Of a stretch of DNA of 64,000 nt, positions 33,573-46,508 are shown in pieces. Every line of letters starts with the position of its first letter. Position 1 is the stretch's first letter. The stretch is from Mangifera indica (lineage: Eukaryota; Streptophyta; Magnoliopsida; Sapindales; Anacardiaceae). The translations under genes and the position numbers were made by a program. The notes beneath the pieces are model-generated. The model had not been told where the DNA came from, did no database searches, and was given only the letters and a program-made list of their open reading frames with translations. Location of the stretch: assembly GCF_011075055.1 (NCBI RefSeq), contig NC_058140.1:11530668-11594667 (forward strand). The letters are read 5' to 3'.

Positions 33573-33959
33573 CGGATTTAAAAATCAATAATATATATTG
33601 AAATGCAAAATCTTGGTTTATCAATGAAAAAGAACACAAGGTGATTGTATAAAACATAAAACTAGTCACAATAAGAGTTAGCCACTATCAAGTCGACTTA
33701 TATTTAACTTTAACGTTATATTTGAATCAAACTAGTTCAATCATGAAAGTCAGTTTGATTCAATTCAAATTTAAATTAAGTTCAAGTTAGGAGGTTTGTT
33801 TCATTTTGAAATTAAGCTAAATTCAAGTTAGAGAAAGTTTGACTCGCAAGCTAGATATATAGTTTGATTCGGTTTAATCTTGACTCGTAGCTGAATTTAA
33901 ATTATTTTAAATAATTATTAAACGATATTGTTTTGTTAATGAGTCACAAATTTAAATTA

Positions 33960-34660
33960 TAAATCTAAGTTTAGACCTAATAAACGGGTGGGCTAGGTCA
34001 GGTGTGGGTCAAGTCAATATGAGTACGGATAAAACAGTACGAGTAAAAAACAGTCGAGTTATATAGGTGATGATTTCTAAACCCGTATCCAGTTCAATAG
34101 GTATGGGTCAACCCATGGGTTACGCATTAATATTAATTTCTCATTATTTCTCTTTTGTGTTTATTATTTTAATGTATTTTTTTAATTTTAAATATTTTTC
34201 TCTTCAAATACATAATTATTTCATGAAAGAACAAAAATTTACCTTAAATTATAAAAATATTTTTTAATAAATTTGAAAAATTTTAGTATTAAACATAAAA
34301 TGGATATTTATAGTAAAATGTTTAATGCTCATATTTTTTAAATCTGTTTTCAACACAATAAATTTTTTAATTTTAGGATAAATTTGAATTCATTTCATGT
34401 CAAAAGAAGGGAAAATATTTAAAATTTCTGTTGGATGTATTATAAGTTTGATATTGAAATAGAAAAAGAAAATGAATATAAAAAAAGGGGGTGACCGACC
34501 GGCATACCCAACTCACCTATAAGTATTACAGGTATAAAGCAGACATTGATTTAAAAATTTAGAACTTATACCCATATTTAGATGATTTATCTATGGATTA
34601 TATGGGTGCTCCGTCAATTTATCAGATCTATCTAATTCGCATGTTGAAATCATAGAGTTA
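33960..34660. repeat. Dispersed repeat, related to 63650-64000
   Basis: 'gtattataagtttgatatt', 'tacccaactca', 'acttatacccatatttagatgattta' and 'attatatgggtgctccgtc' recur in similar order at 63700-63890. Two 'gggtgggc..ggtgtgggtcaa' and 'gaccgaccggcatacccaact' patches suggest the ends of a retroelement, but no protein block is visible. Confidence 0.5.
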
Positions 34661-36046
34661 TTTAACTACCTAGCTAAATGAATAAATGTCATTCAATTTC
34701 TTAGTATCTTAAATTCATGAAAAACTTTAACAAAATAATTAAATATATAATACGATAAGACTTGACATAAAATGTTGAGCACTTTGTGCACGAATAATTT
34801 CTCTCGCCATGGCCCAATGTGTCATGTTGAGAGTTGTCAAAGGCTAAAGGCCAGATGGCAAGCTACAATATATAGTGACGCCTAACCAAGTAGCTGTTTC
34901 CCTTCATACAATATTGAGACCACACATTAATGCCTACTTAATTCATTGCTCCTCTTGAAAAACCAGTATTTTAAAAATATTTATAATTTTAACTCATAAA
35001 TTAATTGCAACAAATATATATTGAAGAATATGGACAATGTAGTAATTGCATTTATCATTAATACGATAATTCTCCTATACAAAAGTTTTCAATTTTTAAT
35101 ATATAAATTAAATATTAAAAATTATACGTATACCAACCATGACCCTATAAGTTCGTCTATGATTAAGATAATTGATAATTAAGAGTGCGGAAGTTGAACT
35201 TGAGACAATTAGTTCAAATACTATGATAAATTTTACAGAGAAATTATTCAAAGAAAATAATAATCATACCCTTAAGAAAATTAGAAAAGGTTTGATGATG
35301 GGAGAATATTATATATATAAATAAATCTTATTAATTTATTTTTATAATTTAATGTGATAATATATTATTGAGTAATTTTAAAATAAAAATAAATAAATAA
35401 TTATATCTTTAATCTAGTAAATCAAATTATATAAATAAATTAATAAATTTTATTTCTATAATTTAATTCTCAAATATATTTGTTGTTAGAGTGGGTCTAA
35501 TTGCCAAACATAAAAAGTTGGAGAAGTGATGACCCCGATGTTAACATTTTTGTAATTGTAGCGGACAACTATGTGAAGGAATGCATGAATTGGCATGTGA
35601 AAATACGACTGAAAGCAACATATCATTAATTTTCCTAAGTGTAGTAATTTGGACCCATTCAATGTGGGGCAATGTCAGACGCCACTTTGGTGAAATTAGC
35701 GAGTCCAGTCATACCTGTATGAACAGCGTAGGGATAAGAACAAGGAGAAAGAGAGGTTGAAAAGGAGTCTTGATTTTTGCAGGGGCTCTGCATGGGAGCA
35801 TGCATGAAGGGAGATTGGACGAGTCAAAGACGCAAGTGGGTGGAGATGTCAAACACAGACAATATATGCCAGCTGCAGAATTGCTGTTAGGGTTAGTCAA
35901 GTATTTAATGACTAAATTAATATAACAATAAATTAAATTAAATTAAATATAATTTCACCTCCATTTTTTACTTTTTAACAAAAACTATAAAATAACTCAA
36001 TTTTAATTACGACGTATCTTTATTTTACAATCTTATTTCTAAAACC
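34661..36046. other. AT-rich intergenic; no gene seen
   Basis: 35290-35480 is a very AT-rich, imperfectly palindromic patch ('aataaatcttattaatttattttta' versus 'aaattaataaattttatttcta'), probably a MITE. A minus-strand frame at 35709-35900 shows no known domain. Confidence 0.4.
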
Positions 36047-36324
36047 ACTGAATAAATCACTGAACTAATAAAAAATCATCAAACACAGATTAAGCAAGCA
36101 AAATTCATAGGGAGAAATAGAGAAGATTCTAAAAAGGGTGCTGATAGTTTTCATTTTAAAGAATAATGCGAAAACCTAACTATTACAAACATTATGCGTT
36201 TTTTATAAGTTTGTGGCACAATTACAAAGAGACCATCATAGTTGTCTTGAAATGTAGCACTATCATTTCAGTTTTATATCACTGTAGTCTGGTCCATCAT
36301 TTCATTTATTGACATATACCAACA
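36047..36324 (-). repeat. 3' LTR of the Copia element
   Basis: On the minus strand it begins TGTTGGTATATG and, judging by the target duplication and primer site, ends TTCAGT, not the usual CA. Confidence 0.88.
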
Positions 36325-36689
36325 TGCCCCCTTAAACTGAACCTTCTTTGTTATGAGTTTTTTGAATGGTTTACTCTTTTGCAGGTTCCTCTATTGGTTG
36401 TGTGTTGTTGCTTTCTCTGAACTGTTCAAAATTTGTTGATCCGTAGTGGATGGCCTTTCTCTTTTGTAGACTTCAATAGGCTGTTTGAAGCTTGACACCT
36501 CAGAATGCTCTAAATGTCCTGAACGTGCTTTTAATTTGAATGGTTTACTCTTGATTATTTATTCTTTTGAAGGCTCCTCCAATAGCTGAGTGTTGTTGCC
36601 CTCCATTTCTGAATAATCTCTTAGTGCCCTTTTGGATGCTCTAAAGCTAAAAAAAAAACTTTATATACCTTTAACAAGAAGTTCTCTCA

Positions 36690-36895
36690 TCTTTTATGTT
36701 CTCTCTTTCCTTTTCCCTTCTTTTTTTGGAAGAAGATAACAAGATCTCTCTTCTTTTTTGCTCTCTCTCTCCTCTTTCTTTTTTTTTTCTTTTTTTCTTT
36801 TATTTTTCTTTTTTTTATCATATATATTTTGCTACTTCTTTTTTTTGTTTCTTCTTTTCTTTTTTTTTATTATTTTCCCTCTCTTTTTTTTTTAA
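36690..36895 (+). repeat. About 200-bp polypyrimidine tract inside the Copia element
   Basis: Almost only T and C on the plus strand, with runs of T. On the element's own strand this is a long purine tract lying between the RT remnant and the 3' LTR. It ends the truncated RT frame. Confidence 0.85.
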
Positions 36896-36899
36896 TAGG

Positions 36900-37306
36900 C
36901 AAGTAGAGAATAATGGCATTACAAGCAAATAATAGATACAATGAACGTATCTTAGTACACGTTTACAAGCTTTCCATTGTAACTGGGTGGGAGCTTGTAA
37001 AAACTGACTTAATTTATTGACTGAGAATGAAAGATCAGGTCTAGTGAGAGTAAGATATTGGAGAGCTCCAACTAAACTTCTATACAAGGCAGGGTGATCA
37101 TAAGGAGCATTATCAGTGGGGAATAGCTTGGTGTTAGTAATGATAGGAGTAGAACAAGGTTTAGAGTCATGCATGTTGGCTTTACGAAGGAGATCTTTAG
37201 CATATTTAGTTTGAGCCAAATGTAAACCATTCAAAGTCTTAGTGAGTTCAAAACCCAAGAAGAAATGTAGGAATCCTAGATCTTTCAATGCAAACTGATT
37301 ATGCAA
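36900..37306 (-). pseudogene. C-terminal part of Copia reverse transcriptase (RVT_2)
   Basis: The frame reads KDLGFLHFFLGFEL, LHLAQTKYAKDLLRKA, PYDHPALYRSLVGALQYL and TRPDLSFSVNKLSQFLQAP, the thumb and connection region of Copia RT. The catalytic YVDD part and the RNase H domain are absent. The frame runs off into the polypyrimidine tract. Confidence 0.9.
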
Positions 37307-37499
37307 TCTGGAAATGAAATTGTCTATAAACTTGAGTTTTTCTTCAAATCTTCAAAAATTCTTCACTTGAGCCTTGTCTTTCATTTCCATCTTGAAACTC
37401 CTTCAAGTGCATTAGATAAATTCTTGCAATCTAAGCTCACACTCAAGTAAAATCATTAGTTAATATTGCTAAGGGACATATTAGTTTGTTATCATCAAA

Positions 37500-38760
37500 A
37501 TAAGAGCATAATGACTCCTTGAGTCAACAGGTAGGAGAAGGAGTATTCATAGCACCAGGATAAAATTGAGGATGAATAGGCTGATTGTTAGGAGAATTAT
37601 TATTCCTATAATAGCAATGAAGAACCAGATGACCAGGTTTATTACAAATTTGGCATATCACTTTGCCTCTACCATATCCTCTACCTCTACCTTTGGGAAA
37701 GCCAGAATTGAAAGGATAGCCAAAAAAATGACCAGGCAGTAATAAAGGTCGTAATCCTGGAGAAGGGTTGTAGGATAATGGTGTAGAGAGATTGGGTGAT
37801 TGTAGGAATGGGATACTATGAATTTGAGTGATTGAAACTATGCAAAATATAATACTGAGATGGTATGTTGTTGTATGGGACAGATTGTGTAAAAGGTAAA
37901 AGGGGATGAGTGTTGCTAATGATTGAGAGTTTGGACCATGTTAACAAAACTCGTGATTTGGTCAGACTGCTTCACAAGACTGGCAGAGTTGGTAGTATGA
38001 AATTCAAGAGACACATTGTTGTTCAGACTCTGTTGAGTTCTCTTAAACCTTAACTCATGTTTTTGAAGATGATATTGAGCATCTTGTAGAGTTGGTTTAT
38101 CCAATTTTGACTCCAGCCTATAATTTAGCATGACAACAATTGGATCATAATCAAAGTCGAGTCCATCTAATATATGATTTAAAAGCTCTTCATCAGTAAC
38201 ATTTTGTCCTCCTGAAAAAAGTATGTCCTCATATTCTTTCATTTGAGTAACATACTCATTTACGCTAAGACTATTTTTCCTAGTGGTCTGAAGTAAAGTC
38301 TTAATATGTAGGAGTTGGGACTTGAACTCAGAATGAAATTCATTCTCTAAGGTGACCTAAAGATCATGAGCATAGTGACATTTAGATATAACTCTGAACA
38401 TGCTAGCTGAGATAGAGGATAACAACCAGCTAACTAGTTACTTGTCTAACTTCTGCTAGATAGCATGTTCAGGGTTAGGTCTTTCGATAACAGTAGGAAC
38501 TTCATTTGGTTGAGTTACAGGAACTTGTATGAAAGGTGGTAGACAAGATGTATACCTTAAGAGATAACTCTCTAAAGCATGAGCTCCGACGGAAAATAAT
38601 ACTTGAGACCTCCAAAAGCTATAATTGGTTCTATCAAGTTTTGGTGTGATAGATTGAAGGCTAAAGGAGAAGTTGGAAAGGCCCGAAGTGATAGAAGCAG
38701 TTTGACTTCTACTAGGGTTTGAATCAACAGTGACATTTGGTGAGTTTTCCATGAGAGAAT
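37500..38760 (-). pseudogene. Copia gag remnant with zinc knuckle
   Basis: The N-terminus at 38750 (MENSPNVTVDSNPSRS) leads to KLDRTNYSFWRSQVLFSVGAH, the standard gag start. 37916-38242 carries the middle (ELLNHILDGLDFDYDPIV). A CX2CX4HX4C knuckle CQICNKPGHLVLHC lies at about 37613-37656. Frames are broken between these blocks, for example at 38456. Confidence 0.85.
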
Positions 38761-39824
38761 TAAAAAAAAAAAAAACAAGCCAAAACCTAAAAAAGGAAGA
38801 GTTATTAAGGAAAAAAATAGTAAAATATAGGTATTTAAAAAAAAAACACACAATAAAAAAAATGCAGTTATAGAAGAATCAACATGCAAAACATAGGCAT
38901 CTAACAACCACTAAAGTGTGTCATTATTATAGATTGCCTCATTGTTACAAGGCTTTGTTACACCTTAGGGACTAAAGGTAAAAGCCTTCGTCTCTCACGC
39001 CCGTAACACTGCACCCCGAGGTTTCCAACTGATGTAACAGTGAGACAACTTATGCAATGACACACGCTTAAAGAAACATGCAACTGCACACTAATGATGC
39101 AAAAACAAATTAAATTCACACATAAAAAAAACCTCAAGGGTTAACATACATTGATAGGCAAGATCATTAACTCACACAACCAAACAGAATATTATGAAAC
39201 AAAATATTGAATAAGACACATTAGACCAGAAAAAGACTCAAAATCATTGAAGAATGATACATACATATATGAATAAAAACTTTATTAGCAAAAAGGGATT
39301 GACAGGAATCACACCATTACATAGTTGATCTACAATGGATAACCCAATAGCAGTAGATTTAAGCAACTGAACACTAAGTCAACACATCGAAGAATGAACA
39401 AATCTCAAGGATAATGAGCAGATCTTTAACAAATACAACAAATCTAACAATTTACTATTAGATCCGAGTAAAGTTAAAGAGTATAAATGAACCAAGTACA
39501 AAGTATAGAGACTGAACATGCGACTACAAACCAACCAACAAAAAACTTGTAAAAAAAAATTATCTCATAATAGATCGGGTAGTATAACATCAAACCAAAA
39601 TAGATCTAAGAATATTCATTCACATTGAGACAAAAATAACAAAAAAACAAAACATATAAACCCTAAAGCTAATGAATCAATCAGTATTCGCATGAACATC
39701 AATCAATAAACAAAAGGGTGAAGGATTTACCAAGTGTGACTGAGTCTTACGTTTTTCGATCCAATAATAGAACGCTACCTCTTGGTACCCAAGTAAATGA
39801 CGATGGTCTTTTACTTTGATACCA

Positions 39825-40102
39825 ACTGAATAAATCACTGAACTAGCAAAAAATCATCAAACACGGATTAAGTAAGCAAAATTCATAAGGAGAAATAGAG
39901 AAGATTCTAGAAAGGGTGCTGAGAGTTTTCATTTTAAAGAATAATGCGAAAACCTAACTATTACAGACATTATGCGTTTTTTATACGTTTGTGGGACAAT
40001 TACAAAGAGACCCTCATAGTTGTCTTCAAATGTAGCACTAACCTTTCAGTTTTATATCACTGCAGTCTGGCCCATCATTTCATTTGTTGACATATACCAA
40101 CA
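39825..40102 (-). repeat. 5' LTR of the Copia element
   Basis: About 94 percent identical by eye to the 3' LTR, same length. Confidence 0.88.
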
Positions 40103-40107
40103 AAACC

Positions 40108-40849
40108 TAACACAAAAAGATAAATTCAAGAAAAAAAAATTGTTTGATGAAGGTATTATGATTAATGTGCACTTGTTTTTTTTTTCTTTTTAACTTGGTG
40201 AAAGAAAGGGCCATATTATGGATTTTTTTGTAAGTTTTAAGTATTTTACATAAGTTTAGCATACGTGCTAATCTTTAAATTGATATGCTAATTGTTGAAG
40301 GAGGGGTGAGTATAAGATTATAAAAGTTAGGGGGTTTAGGAAATTTGCACTCACATATTTAAGGGTGTATTTGCAAAATATAGAAGTAAAATGTTTTTTT
40401 CTAGTCATTCACACCAAACTTTATAACGGTATGCTTAAACTTCAAATTGGGGGCTAATTTAAGTTTTTTAAAGCTTGAAGGGTTTGGGAAGATTTTAGGG
40501 GGTGAAGTAAGATTTATAAATTTTGGGAGGTATAGGAAATTTCAATTTTAATCATATTTTGTACTCTAATAACATGAAATCTCAAAATTTTTATGAGTTT
40601 TGTGAATTCAAGGGGCTAAATAAGATTTTTAAAGCTAGAGAAAGTTTATAAGATTTAAGGGGTAAGGGTGAGATTTATAAAGTTGGGGGTAGATAAAATT
40701 TTGTGTAACATGAAATTTTGACACAATTTTGTAAATTTTTTAAAATTATATTATTTATTATAAAAAAATCATATTACCATTGCAAAATTGACAAAATGTT
40801 GAATGTTATATATTGTGTTAGTTAGATATGAAGGTCAATAGATTACAAC
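40108..40849. other. Intergenic, G-rich and AT-rich patches; no gene seen
   Basis: Repeated phrases such as 'ggggtgagtataagatt', 'gggggtttaggaaattt', 'ggggtgaagtaagatttataaa' and 'ggggtaagggtgagatttataaa' indicate a short diverged internal repeat (40300-40700). Confidence 0.45.
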
Positions 40850-41835
40850 AGAGGATAACACCATGAATTATGTGAGAGGAAAACAAAAAATGGTCATTAT
40901 CTGTTCAACCATGGCGTACAATGGATTGGTGGAGTCATTAAGTAAGCATTTGCGTATTCGTCTTAGGCAAAATACTATCTACTTCATTATGAAGCCTTTA
41001 AAAAAAAATAATCAATAGGATCCCTGATGACATCAATATGATAATGATGTTGTTTGCATTATAACTCTTGCTAAGAAGATGATACGGTTTGTTCCTTTAT
41101 TTGTGACAATTTCTCCAAAATCATGAAGAAAATCTCCTAGTATTGTTTATGAAGCATGCATAATTAATATACATTATAACTTGTGAATCGAGAGAATAAA
41201 TATGAGTAGAGTCCTTTTTAATATTTTGCAAAAAGAACAATATTATTCTCTCATTAGGATCAATACTGAATTTTGAAATTCGTATGAAGAGGGCATCACC
41301 ACTATTGATGTTGACTATGACAATGTTACTAATGTTGTTAATTTATAGTTATTGTCAATAGTTGAGGATTGAGTACATTAACATAAAAAGAAGAATTTCG
41401 AGCTGAGGTGCATGTCGTGGTCATAAAATAGATGATATCCCAATCAAAGAACATAAGTTCTATGATGCATTCAATGTTACTGAGGATTATATGCAGATCA
41501 TTAATTGACATCCAAAAGTAGAAGTGTTAAGAAATCCTTTGAGATGCTAGGTTCAAGCAACTCAATTAAGTGGTGCTCCCGGAATGAAGGAAAGAAAGGG
41601 AACCCATTTTGTTAAGAGAATAGTTAGGATACAAATATGTCTATATATATTAATTAAGCAGTTGGAGATAGAGACATTATCACATGAGAGCATTGGAATA
41701 AGCATTAAGAACGAAGACGAAGGAGGATCTTGGTTCACATTTTATATGATTTGCATAGTGATTTTTGTAGTGAAGATATTGAGGCAACATTGGAATATTT
41801 TAGGATTAGTAAAGATAAGTGATGGGGGGTGAGGA
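40850..41835 (+). pseudogene. Decayed coding-like stretch, possibly transposase N-terminus
   Basis: Short open blocks (for example 'MVIICSTMAYNGLVESLSK' from about 40893 and a Lys/Arg-rich frame at 41584-41832) are separated by stops. The arrangement is reminiscent of the N-terminal half of Mutator-like transposases, but no diagnostic motif is intact. Treat as unassigned relic. Confidence 0.25.
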
Positions 41836-43009
41836 GACCACAAAGTCTAAAGGATTGCTTAGAGGATCTTTGCCACTCTCACCATGCCATATGGGCTTGC
41901 TCTTGCAGATTCTTAATAAAATTTTGCCACCTACTCATTCTCTCTTCTGTCCTCTACCAAATGATCGTCAGTAAGTGGCAACTTCAATTCTCTGCACATT
42001 ATGGTAATAAAATCACATAATTTTCAGTTCTTAATAAGATAAGATTAGCCCTAATGGGAAAAGAATAATAATTGAGGTGACAAACTTTGTCAAGTGGTCT
42101 AATGCCAGCCACTAGAAGTACACATATCATCGACACCAAATAATGCTCTCTAGATCACGATTCCAAACTGTCTTTCATACATTAATGTTGAAGGCCATTG
42201 ATTCTTACAGTAGCATTGGTTCCCATCATGTCCCATGTATGTATGGCTTCAACATGGGAACAGTACCATCAACACTCTTGAGACTTGGAGAAATGAAGCC
42301 TCAAAATTTGTCCTAGAAACAAATGATTCTTTAGTTGAACATTCATTAAATTACTCCATAACTTTCATATGGGTATGAATCCACTTATTAAGTTGTCGTC
42401 TAATCGTATATCTTTGCTTAGACATTGAAAAAATGATGATGCGAATGAGACACCAGAAAAAAGGGAGCTAATTGGGATTTGATTTGATAGTACAAATTGA
42501 AAGCTTGAGCATAGATTGGGGCAAATACAATGTGGGTTCCTCGAGCTTTAAGGCTATAGCTTGGTGGTGGGGAAGGAGAGTCTTTCAGGATGATGATGGT
42601 GGTGGGTTGGGCTGGAAACAAAGTCAATACGATTATGAAAGAGCCAGCTGTGTGCTTTGCCTGTACTCACTCTAATTATTAAAATATGATGATAAGTTTA
42701 CAGAAAGAGAAGAGTATATTGTTTGCTTTATGCATTATAGTAGCTGTAGCACTCGTGTATGGGAAAGAGAAAGTACACTTTAGTTACTGGTTTTTGCTTG
42801 CATAATGATTTCCAAAGACACAGAGAAAGATTGGAGGACTGAAATTATGAAAGTGGGATTCCTTGAGGAAATGTCAGCATTAATTTTCAAAGAAGAAATG
42901 AGGAGATTTTTGACTTATTTCATCATGTTCAAAATTCTTGTTTACTTTTTCTGGCAATGGGCAATGTCTATTTAACAAACTTCAATCCCAAGGCAAGAAG
43001 CTTTCTTAG
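41836..43009. other. Intergenic; no gene recognised
   Basis: Moderate base composition. Opposing open frames at 42418-42675 have no domain. Confidence 0.35.
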
Positions 43010-43150
43010 AATATCAATGTTATATGTATTCATTTACAAGTAAACAAATGAATATATATGTAATGTGTTATCATGCAATTAGATATTATTGTATTTTTAA
43101 TTTAAAATCCTTAATCACTTGATGACACACATAAAATATATGTTTATTTT
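43010..43150. mobile_element. Palindromic MITE (family P)
   Basis: 'atgaatatatatgtaatgtgttatcatgcaattag' and the inverse 'cacttgatgacacacataaaatatatg' flank a central 'tttttaatttaaaatcc', as in the other copies. Confidence 0.6.
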
Positions 43151-43799
43151 CGTATGGATACGCGTAGTTGTTTTATTTTTAAAATGTCTTGCTAAACAGT
43201 AACAAGAAAGGAGATGGGTAGTGGGCTGGACTTAGAGAGTTTTGATCCATTTAAAGCTTTAGGAGAAAGCGCAAAAACTATCTAATTTTAATAATATAGG
43301 TGTGCATAGAAATGGGTAAGACTTGTTTTAGCAAATTTGTGATTGGGGAATATTTATGGCTCAGCCTCCTAATGCATGGAATCATTTGGGCTTAATCGTA
43401 ACTAGAGATGGGTAGATGAGGGCCTACGCCCTGTAGATATTGGGCCTGGACTGGTACTAGGTTCGAGCTCTATATGAGTCCTCAGGGTTCATGCCCAAGA
43501 TCCGACCTTTGGGGCTCGGTCATTAATATATATTATTTTTTATTTTTATCTTATGTTAAAATTAAAATATTTTATAATTATATTATATTTCTAAATTTAA
43601 TTATATTAATTAAATAATTTAATTTCTTAATTATATTTTGTTAAAATGTTAACAAAAATTTCACATTTAAAAATAATTATGTTTATTAATATGTATTTGA
43701 TAAGTATAAATAAAATTTTAATGCAACTTGTAAATGTATAGTTTATATGTATTATTGATTTAGAGGAAACAAATAATTAAGGAAATAATAATTGAACTA

Positions 43800-44800
43800 G
43801 TTATCATTAGTCAATGCGGCATTGTCTTCCAAAGTTGTGTCTTTAAATAACTTAAGTAATTTGTAATCTTCGACTAGTACTATAGTCTGTTATGACCATG
43901 TATTTAATTGTACAATCACGTAATCATTTCAATCATCTCGTCAACTAGAGAATATCTTATCTCCTCTACAATACAACTGATATAGATCAAATGTCATATG
44001 TTGATTGGGCTATAGTAGGGAATTAATTTGCGTTTTGCTACCAGCATTGAAACACATCCATTTCTTGATTCTCCTTCTAGTCATGTAAGATAGGTTTATT
44101 CGAAGATACTATTGTAGCTCGATTAGTCTATAATCATATGCGTTTGTAATAAGTGACATACTCAGTTGATCTTGTATATTGCTATTGACAATGAATCCAA
44201 TAGTCATACACATATTCTCAAACATCTCTTTAATATCTTCTAAACCTAATTTAATAGTCAAATTTATTATGTGGCGAGCACATTTTTTATGAAAAAATTG
44301 TCTTTAAAGTGCGGATAAAATTCTTTTTCAAAATAAGAAATCGTCATCATGTTGACAATCACATTGTCAAACGTTAGTGTAACAACTCTCTCAATTTTAC
44401 ATAATAATTTAAAACTTCAATAATTGTCAAGTAAATAGTTTGAGCATTATATTTAGCATACTCTAGTTTAAAATCTATTAATTTTTGTTGCATACAACAA
44501 TTCTTATCTAAGTAATATATTGTAACACTTAAAAACTATATTTTTGATTTGATAGACCACATATCAAAATTTTTGCTAATTCATCTTATGCAATTTGTGC
44601 ATTGTAATGTCATGTTGCAAGAGTTGAAGATTGCAAATTAAAATTATGTTGAGTTTAAGTATGGTACCTATTAAACCTTCTTCCATGGCTTTGGTCTGCT
44701 TCTTCTCTAGGTGTTGCCTCATCATGGATGTCTTGTTCTTGACACTGATATAGACACTACAAATTTTACATCTCCCGCATGTCTCTTTGCCTTATCCAAT
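43800..44800 (-). pseudogene. hAT-family transposase relic with BED zinc finger
   Basis: On the minus strand 44700-44770 reads CKIC..VKNKTSMMRQHLEK, a BED-type zinc finger. 44180-44285 reads INLTIKLGLEDIKEMFENM, resembling the conserved 'H-I-N-L' block of RICESLEEPER/hAT transposases, with stops nearby. Blocks between are frame-shifted and the C-terminal dimerisation domain is not recognisable. No termini or 8-bp target duplication were identified. Confidence 0.6.
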
Positions 44801-45611
44801 TTTCAAAGATTGTTTTGATTTAAATGTTGTCATACTTTAGAAATCTGTCGTTTGTTGTTTGTTCTTGTTGGCTTGTACTTGTTTGTGTTTGGTTGGATGC
44901 AGCTTTGATCGTTCTTCAAATTGGAGTAATTAGAATTTTAGGTTGTGAAAATAAAAATGGATCAAATGTGTCAATTTCTTATGTCGTTAGAGGAAAAATA
45001 ATATAACAATCATCAATATCATATTGGAAAGAAGAGAATCTTCCAACTCCAAAATTTTGAGAATCCATTATGAATTTTTGAAAAAACATATATATATAAA
45101 ATACTAATATAATATTGTTATATAAACATAATACAACTTGGATTGTTCAGATTAGATGAAAATACATTAAAAGAGATAAATCTAAACATATTTTACTTAA
45201 ATTCTTTTACACTCATAAGCTCAAATAGAATTGAAAAATTGATATTAAACAAATACGTTTTAATGATTGTCTTACAAACTTATTCATTAAGCTATTACCG
45301 ATTTCAATATTTGAAAAATTAATATGTGACATTAGTAGTAGCAATTAACCAAACAATCACTTTAATTTATATCATTTTACTACAATGAAGAGAAATATTC
45401 AGAGAAAGCGAATTCTTGAAATGAATAATATAGTAGACAAAATACGTATTCTACACTTTTTTGTGACTAGTTTTAATCTTATTCAGTTTTCCTAATAAAA
45501 TTTTTAATAAGACAGTTCAAACATACCTAATACTATTTTATAAATTATTAATTTTTTTTCTTAAAGTGAAAATCCAACAAGAGTATTATAAAATTATACT
45601 TACAACACGAT

Positions 45612-45627
45612 CGCGCGCACGCGTGTG

Positions 45628-45676
<49 letters not shown>

Positions 45677-45677
45677 G
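45612..45677. repeat. Compound alternating purine-pyrimidine microsatellite
   Basis: CG/CA start, then (GT)n, (AT)n, (AC)n, (AT)n, so that tgtgtatat..atatacacac forms a self-complementary unit. Confidence 0.95.
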
Positions 45678-45736
45678 ATATTTTATCGCCCAAGCCATAT
45701 TTGTACTCTTCTTAAATTGAATTTGTAATTTTTATA

Positions 45737-46508
45737 GGCCAAAGGACTATTTCCCACCCTAAGTATGCTCTAATATGAAGTTTATATCCCTTAACTTTGA
45801 AAATCTCATTTACCCATCTATAGATGGTTTTAAAGGTAAAATTATCATTTTATCTGTAATATTAAAAATAAATTAAAATTTAATCTCCTTTTCTCTCCAA
45901 AACCCTAAAAACTAAGCATGTTCCCCTAGGCAAAGTTTTAAAAAATCACATTCTCTCTCTAGGGTTTAGTTTTCAATTCTCGACTCCAAATCAACACCAT
46001 TGCCAGCCACAAAACTTTTCCGATGCATCACTATATTCCAACAGTCTCTTTTTCCTCCTTTAGAATATTGACTAACTCAATCTAGTTTGGAAAGACGAAG
46101 ACAAATACCTCGTCTTTGTCTAAGAAGACGATCGTCTTCCTAGACGAAAACGAGGTTTTCATCTTCATCGATGAATATTTTCATTTTCTCATGTTAGATT
46201 TGTGTCAATCAGCATTCCAGAGGAGAGGAGAGAGACCTTTGAAGCATGGTGATGCATCGAAAAGTTTTGTCGTCGGTGATGACATCAAATTGAAAACTAA
46301 ACCCTAAGGGGGGAAATGTCATTTTTTAAAGCTTGGCCTAAAAGGAAATAGTTAGTTTTTATGGTTTAGAGAGGGGGAAAGATAAAACTTTAAAGGGTTA
46401 GAGTTTCGTTAATTTTAACTGTCGATGAGTGGGTAAATGAGATTTTCAAAATTAACAAGAGAAACTTGAGATAACAACATACTTTAGGTGGGAATAAGTC
46501 CTTTGGCC
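45737..46508. mobile_element. Family M Mutator-type MITE, 772 bp, with perfect 9-bp target duplication
   Basis: Termini ggccaaaggactatttccca and the inverse gtcctttggcc are intact. atttttata flanks both sides (45728-45736 and 46509-46517). The interior holds 'ccaaaaccctaaaaactaa', an 'agacgaagac..cgtcttcc' hairpin-prone segment and 'aactaaaccctaagggggga'. A 63-codon frame at 46116-46307 overlaps the 'agacga' segment, with no domain. This is the best-preserved copy and the reference for the family. Confidence 0.92.

Larger units (their letters stand above)
36047..40102 (-). mobile_element. Deleted Copia-type LTR retrotransposon, 4056 bp, minus strand
   Basis: It has two 278-bp LTRs (36047-36324 and 39825-40102) with about 17 mismatches by eye, and a 5-bp target duplication AAACC on both sides (36042-36046 and 40103-40107). 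A primer-binding site TGGTATCAAAG directly follows the 5' LTR (39814-39824 on minus). A polypurine tract AAGGGGGC directly precedes the 3' LTR. Inside are gag (about 37500-38760) and only the last part of reverse transcriptase (about 36900-37306). Protease, integrase and most of RT are missing. It is a non-autonomous derivative made by internal deletion. Confidence 0.92.

Noticed and set aside
33338..33669. Opposing frames encoding runs of Ile-Tyr
   Set aside because: Translation of the (TA)n microsatellite, not a gene.
43420..43510. GC-rich 'gggcctacgccctg..ccgacctttggggctcggtc' as a tRNA or rRNA fragment
   Set aside because: No cloverleaf and no rRNA match that I can see; probably repeat debris.
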